Positions 9,101 to 16,295 of a DNA stretch of 64,000 bases are shown here, piece by piece. The stretch is from Candidatus Wallbacteria bacterium (lineage in GTDB: Bacteria > Muiribacteriota > UBA6191 > JACPRK01): positions 62,001 to 126,000 of the forward strand of contig JACQZN010000015.1 in NCBI GenBank assembly GCA_016213845.1. The letters are read 5' to 3'. Under the pieces are notes generated by a model, which saw nothing but the letters and a program-made list of their open reading frames with translations, did not search any database and was not told the origin of the DNA. The translations under genes and the position numbers were made by a program. Numbering within the stretch: the first letter of the stretch is position 1; each line of letters begins with the position of its first letter.

Positions 9101-12100
9101 TGCCAGTTGCAGAGACCGAGGTCGTCTGCACACCGGGCGTCATCGGGACCAGGATGGTCTCCAGCGGAGGCCCGCCCTTGTCCTCGAGCGCGAAGTCGAC
9201 GCGGATGAGCGTGCCGGCGCGTCCGAGGGTCAAGCGCGACCAGGGATCTCCGAGGGACATGTACTCGCCGGCACGGGGCACCAGGCGGCCCTTGTCACCG
9301 GGGAGGCTCTTCGGGTCGAGCATCACGGTGTGTCGCTCGACGCTGAGACCCTCGACGGAGTAGTGACCCTGGCGGTCCGTCATGACGGAGGTGCCGTCCT
9401 CGATCCAGACCCTGGCGTTGGCCACGGGCTGATCGCCGTCGGTGAAGCGGCCGTCGCCGTCCTTGTCGATGTAGACTCGACCGATGAGAATACTCTCTTC
9501 GTAGAAGAGTCCCTTGATGATCTCGACGCTGGCCTGAGCGGGGTCGGTCGTGACGTTGATGCCGCCGATCCGGGCCGTGACGATGGCCGAGTTGACGCCG
9601 CGGGAGCGGTCCGCGTTGGGGCCGATCGCGAGGCGGTAGACGAGGACCGCGCGGCCGCCCGCCGGGATGTCCGGCATGGTGAACGCGAGCGTTCCGCGCC
9701 CGGCGGGGTCGGCAGCCCGGGCGCCATCGATGGTCGCTGTTCCCGGGACGTAGGTGAAGCTGACCGGCGGGGTGTCGTTGATGACGACGCCGGTCGCCGG
9801 CACCGCGGCGGTGTTCTCGAGCAACACCTGGTAGCTGAGGATGTCGCCTGGGGAGACGACGCTCTGGCTGGCTGTCTTCGTCACGCGGAGGGTGCCCTGC
9901 CGCGGGGCGTTGAGGAACAGGTCTTCGTCGAGTCGAACCTCGCCGCTGTCAGCCAGCATGACCGTGCGAGAGATGAGCGGCGTGTTGTCGATGCCCTCGC
10001 AGTCGGTGGCCTCGAGAACGTACTGGCCGCGCTCCAGGCCGACGAAGCGGTAGACACCGTTGGCGTCGGTGACCTGCCGGCTGATCTCGCGCCGGCCGCC
10101 GTCCGTGCGGAATAGGATGACTGTGCAGCCCGCGACGATGCGGTCGGCCCGGTGGCCGAAGTCGAACTTGGCGCTGCGGCCTTCCTTTCGCACGAGCGTT
10201 CCGGTGATGCTTCCCTGGGGCGAGTAGGTGTCGCCCAGGGTCGGGATCGTACCGGCCACTTCGACGGTCACCGTTGCGCCGTAGGGCGTCTGGCGAGTGA
10301 TGCGAACGACAAAGTCGCTGGTGAATCCGACCGGAACCAGGTAGCGGCCTTCGTTGTCCGTCGTGGCCTGGATCTCTTCCTTCGTGGTCGAGTTGACCAG
10401 GGTGATGGTCGCGCCGGCCACGGGGACACCGCCGGACCTGAGAATGCCGACGACTCGTGCCGGGGAGAAGGTGATCTCGACATCGTCCTGGGCGATGCCC
10501 GTGATGGGCGTGCCCGCGATGGCGACAGCAAGCTCCTTGCGGGGAACTGTTCCAACGAGGTCGCCGCGCAATCGGACCGATGCAAGGCCGTTGCGTGTCT
10601 CGACGACGACCTCCTGGGGCGTCCCGGTCGGGGCCTCGACGAACTGGCCGAAGGGTGTCCGGAACGTCACGGGTGTGCCGTCGGGCACCGGCGAGTTGTC
10701 GGAGAAGAAAACGCGGGCCGTCAGGGTCGACGTCTCGCGGCCGTCGCCGACGATGGTCGGCGGCTCGGCGACGAGCTCCAGGCCTGCGATGAGGCCGCGG
10801 CGGACGGGCACTTTGAGATCGTTGCTGGCGACCTCGATGTCCTCGCCCGAGCGGACCACGGCGGTGTTGCTGATCTGCGAATCGTTGGCCAGATTGTCGG
10901 ACAGCTTCACCTTGAAGCTGACCGTCCCCTGGCTTCCGGGCTCGAGCGTGCCGAGCTCGAATCGAACGGAGGAACCCTGGAGAGTGCCGCCGTTAGAGGC
11001 CGAGACGAAGGTCGTGTTGGCCGGGATCGGATCAGTGATGACCACCGCAGGAGCCGCCAGAGTGCCGCTGTTGGCGTAGTCGAGCAAGAAGGCGAGCTCA
11101 CCGCCTGGGGTGGCATTCTCGCGGTCGGCACGCTTGGCGAGAGTCAGGCGCGCCTCCTTGGCGACGGCCGTAACGATGGGCGGCGAACCGGCCTCCGGAG
11201 CGCCCGGGGCGCTCGCGAGCGCCACGTTCGTGATCTGCGTGCCCTTGGCAACCGTGCTGGCTACTCGAACCTTCAGGCCCAGGACGGTCGACTGGCTGAC
11301 AGGCAAGGAAGCCAGCGTCCAGACGACCTTGCTCCCCTGGAGCTGACCGCCGTCCGTGGCGCTGGTGAACTCTAGCCCGGAGGCCAGTGCATCTTCGACA
11401 AGGACCTCCGTCAACGGCTTCGTGCCGGTGTTTGCGACCGTGATCGTGTAGTCGAGCGACTCGCCGGGTCCGACCAGATCCGCCGACTGCTGCTTGGACA
11501 CGCTGAGCGCGCCCACCAGGGTCGGCGCGACCGTGAGGGTCGCTGGCGGTCCGTCGAAGGGTCCGCGCGGACTGCCGTCCGGGCTTTCGAAGCCAGCCCG
11601 GGCCACGTTGGTGATCTGGTCATCGGCCTCGGCCTTCGAGCCGACAGTCGCCTCGAAGATTACAACGCCCGCGGCGCTTGCCAGGACGTCGCCCAGGTTC
11701 ACAGTCACCGTGCCGGCCGTCGTCTGGCCGAAGTCGCCATCCGCGTCCGTGTTCCCGTCCGTCACGGCAGCGGCTGCAGCCGTCGTCGCGCCCGTCTTGA
11801 TGCTGCCGGGCTTGTAGGTCATCCCGGCAGGGATTGCGTCCGTCAGCACCGCGTCGAACGCCGTCGCACTGCCCGGGTTCCGGTACTGGATCGTGTACGT
11901 CACCGCGTCGCCGGCCCGCGGGTTGGCAGGCGTCACGGACTTCGTCAGCACCACGCTCGCCGAGAGCACCGTCGTCGTGTACGTGCCGAAGTCGCTCTTG
12001 GTGCTGTCGGCTCCCGAGGTCGCCGTCAGCTTCACCGCTCCGGTGGCGTTCGGCTCCTCGTTGGCCGGGATCGTCACGACAACGATCACCTTGTAGGTGC

Positions 12101-12908
12101 CGGCCGCTGCCACCGAGCCCGTGCTCGTAACCTCTTCGGTTTCGTTCGCGTCCAGCTCACCGTCGTTGTCCGTGTCCCGGAAGATCTTCGCCGTCCAGCC
12201 GGTCGGAAGGTTCGACGAACCGTTGCCGTTGTTCGTCACCGTCGCCGGGTAGTCGACCGTGCCGCCGGCCGTCCCGCTCTTCGCCGCGGTCTCCGGGGTC
12301 ACGCTCACGGCAGCGACCTGCTGCGCCGTCACGCGCGCCTGAGGGCTCGCCGTCGGGCCTCGCGGAGTCCCATCCGGGCTCTCGAAGCTCACCGATGCGA
12401 TGTTGTCCACGTTCGTCCCGGACGCCACATCCGAGTTCACCGTCACTTCGAAGAGCACGACGCCTGACGCGCTCGCAGCGACGTTCCCCACGTTCACGGT
12501 CACCTTGCCGGCCGCCGTCTGGCCGAAGTCGCCGTCGGCGTCCGTGTTCCCGTCCGTCACCGCAATCGCGCTCGCCGCGGTCGCACCCGTCTTGATGCTG
12601 CCCGGCTTGTACGTCACGTTCGACGGAATCGCGTCCGTGATCACCGCGTCGAACGCCGTTGCGGCGCCCGTGTTCTGGTAGGTGATCGTGTACGTCACCG
12701 TGTCGCCAGGCGCCGGGCTCGACGGGCTCGCGCTCTTCGTCAGACCCAGCACAGCCAGCTGAACCGTCGTCGTGTATGTGCCGAAATCGCTCTTGGTGCT
12801 GTCGGCTCCCGACGTCGCCGTCAGCTTCACCGCTCCGGTCGAATCCACTTCAGCATCGCCCGGAACCGTGACGACAACGATCACCTTGTAGGTGCCGGCC
12901 GCTGCCAC
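6159..12908 (-). CDS. Giant DUF11-repeat outer-membrane protein, C-terminal part after a frameshift
   Basis: This 2249-codon frame continues the protein begun at 15063 but is shifted by one base near 13,015-13,024. It is open upstream of 12908 to at least 13,020; 12908 is only the first possible start codon. It holds several DUF11-type modules (LTKSASP...VTYTITYQNTG...TYKPGSIKTG), an invasin-like Ig module (LELVAEPPTIVGDGRETSTL), carboxypeptidase-regulatory-like modules, an SdrD-B-like segment (DKDGDGRFTDGDQPV), and finally about 800 residues rich in alternating beta strands ending in KLTRF. The terminal Phe and strand pattern suggest an outer-membrane barrel displaying the repeats. Such proteins serve in surface display or adhesion. 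Translation of the complete gene requires correction of the frameshift. Confidence 0.75.
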   Translation of the reverse strand: MAAAGTYKVIVVVTVPGDAEVDSTGAVKLTATSGADSTKSDFGTYTTTVQLAVLGLTKSASPSSPAPGDTVTYTITYQNTGAATAFDAVITDAIPSNVTYKPGSIKTGATAASAIAVTDGNTDADGDFGQTAAGKVTVNVGNVAASASGVVLFEVTVNSDVASGTNVDNIASVSFESPDGTPRGPTASPQARVTAQQVAAVSVTPETAAKSGTAGGTVDYPATVTNNGNGSSNLPTGWTAKIFRDTDNDGELDANETEEVTSTGSVAAAGTYKVIVVVTIPANEEPNATGAVKLTATSGADSTKSDFGTYTTTVLSASVVLTKSVTPANPRAGDAVTYTIQYRNPGSATAFDAVLTDAIPAGMTYKPGSIKTGATTAAAAAVTDGNTDADGDFGQTTAGTVTVNLGDVLASAAGVVIFEATVGSKAEADDQITNVARAGFESPDGSPRGPFDGPPATLTVAPTLVGALSVSKQQSADLVGPGESLDYTITVANTGTKPLTEVLVEDALASGLEFTSATDGGQLQGSKVVWTLASLPVSQSTVLGLKVRVASTVAKGTQITNVALASAPGAPEAGSPPIVTAVAKEARLTLAKRADRENATPGGELAFLLDYANSGTLAAPAVVITDPIPANTTFVSASNGGTLQGSSVRFELGTLEPGSQGTVSFKVKLSDNLANDSQISNTAVVRSGEDIEVASNDLKVPVRRGLIAGLELVAEPPTIVGDGRETSTLTARVFFSDNSPVPDGTPVTFRTPFGQFVEAPTGTPQEVVVETRNGLASVRLRGDLVGTVPRKELAVAIAGTPITGIAQDDVEITFSPARVVGILRSGGVPVAGATITLVNSTTKEEIQATTDNEGRYLVPVGFTSDFVVRITRQTPYGATVTVEVAGTIPTLGDTYSPQGSITGTLVRKEGRSAKFDFGHRADRIVAGCTVILFRTDGGRREISRQVTDANGVYRFVGLERGQYVLEATDCEGIDNTPLISRTVMLADSGEVRLDEDLFLNAPRQGTLRVTKTASQSVVSPGDILSYQVLLENTAAVPATGVVINDTPPVSFTYVPGTATIDGARAADPAGRGTLAFTMPDIPAGGRAVLVYRLAIGPNADRSRGVNSAIVTARIGGINVTTDPAQASVEIIKGLFYEESILIGRVYIDKDGDGRFTDGDQPVANARVWIEDGTSVMTDRQGHYSVEGLSVERHTVMLDPKSLPGDKGRLVPRAGEYMSLGDPWSRLTLGRAGTLIRVDFALEDKGGPPLETILVPMTPGVQTTSVSATGTAASAPTVGTAAPSGLTGGAPAPGNAVASTAVRVAPLGSPGVAGAEPLMPSALVPTGPGAATQIAILTDANGLIADGKHAGKFHVQVKDRDGKPAADGKLVTVQLSGVVATTRDADPETDGLQVPVHDGYATVELEPGLQTGAFEVSAVCEGAHATRMLRFGADLRDPIVFGTGSFELGRRTTRGTPDGFADLRDLEPGNYDRSRAAFFAKGRVMDDYLLTFALDTAKDTRQRIFRDIDVDRFYPMYGDSSRVDRDAQSASKVYFKLEKDEDYLLWGDYHTAFQDNELAAYNRRFTGLKAEKHTEDFDIAVIASESDQRQVRDIIRGGGNSGPYFLSATSVLIGSEQLRLEVRDRRFIEVVREARTLVRNVDYTINYFEGTILFKEPVPYETAAFEPVFIVAHYEVRPGAGAPKQKVFGGRGRVRIADTLTLGGTRISEDDRQENFDLSGLDAALELGAFTLRGEWAETDSFTAGRGEGYRLHLSGKIDKVWQLDAIYRNLDPTYRNLSNQVGDPGEERFGLTLHGKPNEDTRYQASYTKRHNSVRGEESEGLALEAVHKLDTDLSLSAGVEKLDRTLQQGLTPPGQLANPRSFNDFPALSQFPAGTAPSASNWIGRVGLEKKTSNRFSVRADHEQPLSGADATYPSANTLSARYSLTQDTALVAAGRLENFGAFDRALGSLGVETRLDTDTFAYSRYTMQEQERGLENFASYGVKTRRQLSRDLGASVSYENANQISGDAPTDFHAIGLALSYTPPGEDKNASARYERRFGSAGLADLFELGIGYHVAAGHSLLGKLQYTDTTGAGTLFRNRERFDTILAWAYRPTWTDIFDALLQYRKRDELSGLGGVPLDGEADIVSLDVHLRPLDGIFVDVRRAAKYAEDRSGGILTSVRSDLEALRVGVEIAPRFDIAVEGRRLDQASTNETLESYGIELGYEVVKNVRVAGGYNFAGFDDPDLSAGHYTAKGPVVRVDFKLTRF

Positions 12909-13130
12909 CGAGCCCGTGCTCGTAACCTCTTCGGTTTCGTTCGCGTCCAGCTCACCGTCGTTGTCCGTGTCCCGGAAGATCTTCGCCGTCCAGCCGGTCG
13001 GAAGGTTCGACGAACGTGTCCGAACCGTTGCCGTTGTTCGTCACCGTCGCCGGGTAGTCGACCGTGCCGCCCGCCGTCCCATTCTTCGCCGCGGTTTCCG
13101 GCGTCACGCTCACGGCAGCGACCTGACCGA
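11600..13130. repeat. Two tandem ~795-bp DUF11 modules with near-identical DNA
   Basis: Blocks at about 11,695-12,330 recur at about 12,490-13,130, offset 795 bases, and 805 bases beyond the inserted ten bases. Over 12,091-12,215 the copies are identical as far as I can align them, while flanking parts differ at scattered sites. This implies recent duplication or gene conversion inside the giant gene. It also makes the region prone to misassembly. Outer limits are approximate. Confidence 0.75.
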
Positions 13131-15063
13131 CGGTAAGGTTGACCGGCGTGCTGTCGTTGGGTCCGCGAGCCGTGCCATCGGGGCTTTCGTAGGAGGCGCT
13201 GGCGATGTTGGCGACCGTGTCGCCGGAGGCCGTGCCCTCGTTGACTGTGGCCTGGAACACCAGGACTGCGGATTCGGTGGCTGCCAGGGCGCCGAACGTG
13301 TGGCTGACCTTCTTGGTCCCGGAGTCGAACTCGGCGCCATCGTCGCCGCTCGTGTCTGTCTTGGTCGTGGAAGCGGGTTCCGTCAGGCCGGTCCGGATGG
13401 TGCCACTCTTGTATGTAAGGGTGCTCGGAACCGAGTCCGAGATGGCGACGTCGTGCGCCGTTGCGTTGCCCGTGTTGGAGAACGTGATCTTGTAGACCAC
13501 GGTCTCTCCCGGTTTGGCGGTCGAGGGTGTGACCGTCTTGGTGATCTCCACGACCGGGGCGACGACGCTGGCGTCGTCCGTCAGGGTGGAACTGCCGCCG
13601 TCGGCGCGCAGCTGGTCGAGATAGGAGGCCACCAGGGTATCGCCCTTCTTGGCGTTGATGCTGCCGTCGTCATTGGTGCCCGCGGTCGTGCCCTGGACCG
13701 TCGGCAAGGCTGCGACGAAGATGCCGGTGTTGGCGCCGGTCTCCGTCAGCGTGACGATCTCGAACTCATTGGTGGCGGAGTTGGTGACCGTAATGTCGAC
13801 CGACTCGGCGACGCCGGTGTTGGCGTTCAGGTCGGCGTCGGTGACCGTGATGTTGGCCGATGCGCCGGGCACGACGGAGGGGTCGATTTCGACGACGCCA
13901 TCGGCGCCTCCACCCACGGCGGCCGTGTCGTTGCGCGGCTGATTCAAGGTGAAGTTCGCGTCGGCCTCGTCCAGGTAGGTCGCCGTCACGGTGCCGGATG
14001 CCGGCACCTGGAGCGTGGAATCGCCGGTGTTGGCCGCGGCCAGCGACGTTGCGAGACTGGCCGTGAAAATGCCGGTGTCGTTGCCGGTCTCCGACAGGTT
14101 CTTCTGGATCGTGTCGCCGTGAGAGCTGGTGATGCTGATGGAGACGGTCTGGACCGAGGAGGAGCTCGAGTTCTGGTCGGAGTCGTCGACACGCACGAAG
14201 ACCGTGTCACCCGGGTCGAACTGGGTGACGTCGCCGGTGCCGTCGAGGGCCGCGACGAACTTGATGACGCCGGTGGAGGCTGTCTGGCCAGAGACGAGAA
14301 TCGGGTCCGAGAATCCCTCCGTGAGCGAGTCGGGGCCGACGAGATCGCCACCCGAGGACTGCAGGATGCCGCCGCTGGGAGCCGTCCCGCCGTAGAGCCG
14401 CATCGGGGAGTCGAGCGTCAACCCGGACTCGTCGAAGAAGTCCTGGAGCGGGATCGCAAAATCGAGGAAGTAGTCGGTGTTGTTGTTGACGCTCGAATCG
14501 GCCTGCGTGATGCGGTACGTCTGCCCTGTTCCGGAGGTCACGAGCGAGTAGGTCCTGAGCGCCGGAGAGTCGGGCTCGTCGGACGGCTTGTCGATGGCGC
14601 TGTTGGAGTGGGAGGTGTTCTTGAAGAGGAAGATGCCTTCCGCGCCGCTCGTACCGCCGGTGATCTTCAGGTAGTACTCGTAGGTGCTCTTGACACCGTC
14701 GGTATCGAACTCGATGCCGTACGAGTTTCCTTTGATCTTCTGCTGACCGGTGCCCGTGGGGTCGGAGTCGATGCGGAACCGCAGGAAAAGGTCGGTTCCG
14801 TCGGTGTAGTAATAGATGGGCGTGACGGAGGCGCCGACGATGTTGTTCTCGTTGGTGGCGTCGTTGTCGCCCGTCTTGTTGGCCTGGTCCGTCGTCTCGA
14901 CCAGCGCCAGCCCTCCCCGGTTGAGCGGGTGGAAGGCCGATGACGCCGGGAACGTCGCCGCCCACGCGGCGCCGGATGCCATCCAGACCAAAAGACCCAA
15001 TCGAGCAAACCAGTTCAGGTTTCGCCAGAAATGTGAAATCCGACCGTGCGCTTCCCTGCTCAT
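12952..15063 (-). CDS. Giant DUF11-repeat surface protein, N-terminal part (frameshifted end)
   Basis: The frame extends to 15192, but ATG at 15063 has GAGGAG close upstream and starts a signal peptide (LGLLVWMASGAAWAATF), so it is the likely start. The exported part begins with a region resembling dehydrogenase-associated or cohesin-like beta domains. Repeated modules follow (SISITSSHGDTIQ... and VDITVTNSATNEFEIVTLTE), then DUF11 modules. The frame leaves the conserved module after NGNGSDTF and ends in unrelated residues, whereas the next module in frame +1 continues with NLPTGWTAKIFRD. A sigma-70-type promoter lies 110 bases upstream. The protein would be secreted and anchored by the barrel encoded further along. 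Confidence 0.75.
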   Translation of the reverse strand: MSREAHGRISHFWRNLNWFARLGLLVWMASGAAWAATFPASSAFHPLNRGGLALVETTDQANKTGDNDATNENNIVGASVTPIYYYTDGTDLFLRFRIDSDPTGTGQQKIKGNSYGIEFDTDGVKSTYEYYLKITGGTSGAEGIFLFKNTSHSNSAIDKPSDEPDSPALRTYSLVTSGTGQTYRITQADSSVNNNTDYFLDFAIPLQDFFDESGLTLDSPMRLYGGTAPSGGILQSSGGDLVGPDSLTEGFSDPILVSGQTASTGVIKFVAALDGTGDVTQFDPGDTVFVRVDDSDQNSSSSSVQTVSISITSSHGDTIQKNLSETGNDTGIFTASLATSLAAANTGDSTLQVPASGTVTATYLDEADANFTLNQPRNDTAAVGGGADGVVEIDPSVVPGASANITVTDADLNANTGVAESVDITVTNSATNEFEIVTLTETGANTGIFVAALPTVQGTTAGTNDDGSINAKKGDTLVASYLDQLRADGGSSTLTDDASVVAPVVEITKTVTPSTAKPGETVVYKITFSNTGNATAHDVAISDSVPSTLTYKSGTIRTGLTEPASTTKTDTSGDDGAEFDSGTKKVSHTFGALAATESAVLVFQATVNEGTASGDTVANIASASYESPDGTARGPNDSTPVNLTVGQVAAVSVTPETAAKNGTAGGTVDYPATVTNNGNGSDTFVEPSDRLDGEDLPGHGQRR

Positions 15064-15179
15064 CTCCGCTGCTCCTCTTGGTCCGCGCGGCCACACACTG
15101 GCGCGGCCTGCTTCCCCCCCCTCCTCCGCAGCCATCCTCCGGTGATTCCGGTTACTGGATGGTTTGAGCGGAGCCGCGC

Positions 15180-15208
15180 ATATTAGGGACACGGGCTCCA
15201 GAAGTCAA
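15180..15208 (-). promoter_or_regulatory. Sigma-70-type promoter for the DUF11 gene
   Basis: On the minus strand TTGACT (15208-15203), a 17-base spacer and TAATAT (15185-15180) match the -35/-10 consensus at five of six positions each. The predicted start is near 15173, leaving a leader of about 110 bases. The surrounding 15,180-15,290 is unusually AT-rich for this window. Confidence 0.6.
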
Positions 15209-15329
15209 CAACCTCTTCAGGTGCAGACTGTGACAAAAAAAAGATGAAACAAAACACTGTTGATTCAGTGAGTTATTGTCGATCTTCGGCGACATGGCCG
15301 AACCGGCGGCGAGCCGGTAGAATCGGCGG

Positions 15330-16295
15330 GTGATCTCGGCGCCGGGCAACCCGACGAAACAGCTCGCGACCCTGGGGCGGCGTGCGCTCGCTCTGGCGGC
15401 GTGCGTCGTGCTCTTCGTCTCGGCCCACGGCTGCTGCGGTCCGGTGGCACGAGCGCCAGTGGCGCTCGGGGGCCCCGTAGTCGATACCCCGCCCGCACGA
15501 CCGACAGGGCCGGCAATTCGATTGGCCTCGCTCTCCGCTAACGTGCTCCAGACCAACCGCGAGGTCGGCCCCGTGTTGCGCTACCTGGAGGCGCGCCTGG
15601 CGCGGCGTTTCGACCTTCTCTACTGCCGCAACTACCGCGATATGGTCGTGGCCGTCGAGGAGAAGCGCTGCGAGCTGGCGTGGCTCTCCCCGCAGACGTA
15701 CGTGTCGCTGGCGCCGAAGACCGGCTGCGTCCCGCTGGCGCAACAGGTGAACGCCGGCCGCGCCAGCTACCGGGGAGTCCTGGTGGTGCGCGATTCGTCA
15801 CCCATCGACTCGCTCGATGCGTTGAAGGGGAAACGCCTGGCGCTCGTGGACCGGAGCTCGACTTCCGGGTACGCGTATCCCTTGGCCTTCTTCCGGGCGC
15901 GGGGACTGGAGATGGACCGGTGGATGGCCCACGTCGAGTACGCCGGCAGCCACGAGGGCGCCTTGATGTCCGTACTGCGCGGCTTGAACGACGCTGCGGG
16001 CGTCGAGGAGCCGGTGCTGGAGCGGCTGCGGGAGAAGACCCGGGCCCAGGGCGCGCGAATCCTTGCGGTGACAGGCGAGATTCCTAACGGCTTGATCGTG
16101 GCCCAGCGAGAGATGCCGGCGCCGCTCAGGGACGCCATCGCCCGGGCGCTTCTGGAGATGAGTACGGACGAGCGGGCACGACGGGCCATCGAGGGCCTCT
16201 CGCAGGGCTGCGAGTTCACCGGCTTAGGTCCGGTGTCCGACGCCACCTACGATGGCGTGCGGCGGGTCCTCTCGGAGGCAGGCCTGCTCCGATGA
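15330..16295 (+). CDS. PhnD-like phosphate/phosphonate-type substrate-binding protein
   Basis: A 321-residue protein starting at GTG 15330. A hydrophobic signal segment ends at a cysteine pair (LFVSAHGCCG), which could be a lipobox. The mature part has periplasmic binding-protein features of the PhnD family: an early strand, VEEKRCELAWLSPQTYV, LKGKRLALVDRSSTSGYAYP near residue 170, and GEIPNGLIV. PhnD proteins normally feed phosphonate ABC transporters, but no permease or ATPase gene is near. Instead the stop overlaps the start of a membrane cyclase (ATGA). I therefore infer a receptor role: ligand binding outside the membrane sensed by the cyclase. Ligand unknown. Confidence 0.8.
   Translation: MISAPGNPTKQLATLGRRALALAACVVLFVSAHGCCGPVARAPVALGGPVVDTPPARPTGPAIRLASLSANVLQTNREVGPVLRYLEARLARRFDLLYCRNYRDMVVAVEEKRCELAWLSPQTYVSLAPKTGCVPLAQQVNAGRASYRGVLVVRDSSPIDSLDALKGKRLALVDRSSTSGYAYPLAFFRARGLEMDRWMAHVEYAGSHEGALMSVLRGLNDAAGVEEPVLERLREKTRAQGARILAVTGEIPNGLIVAQREMPAPLRDAIARALLEMSTDERARRAIEGLSQGCEFTGLGPVSDATYDGVRRVLSEAGLLR

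Noticed and set aside
6213-10115. A 1300-codon open frame on the plus strand, opposite the DUF11 gene
   Set aside because: Its product is low-complexity and rich in Gly, Arg, Asp and Val, as expected from the antisense of a GC-rich gene. The minus frame has recognisable domains.
12892-14943. A 683-codon plus-strand frame opposite the N-terminal half of the DUF11 gene
   Set aside because: Same kind of antisense shadow; no domain, no ribosome site.
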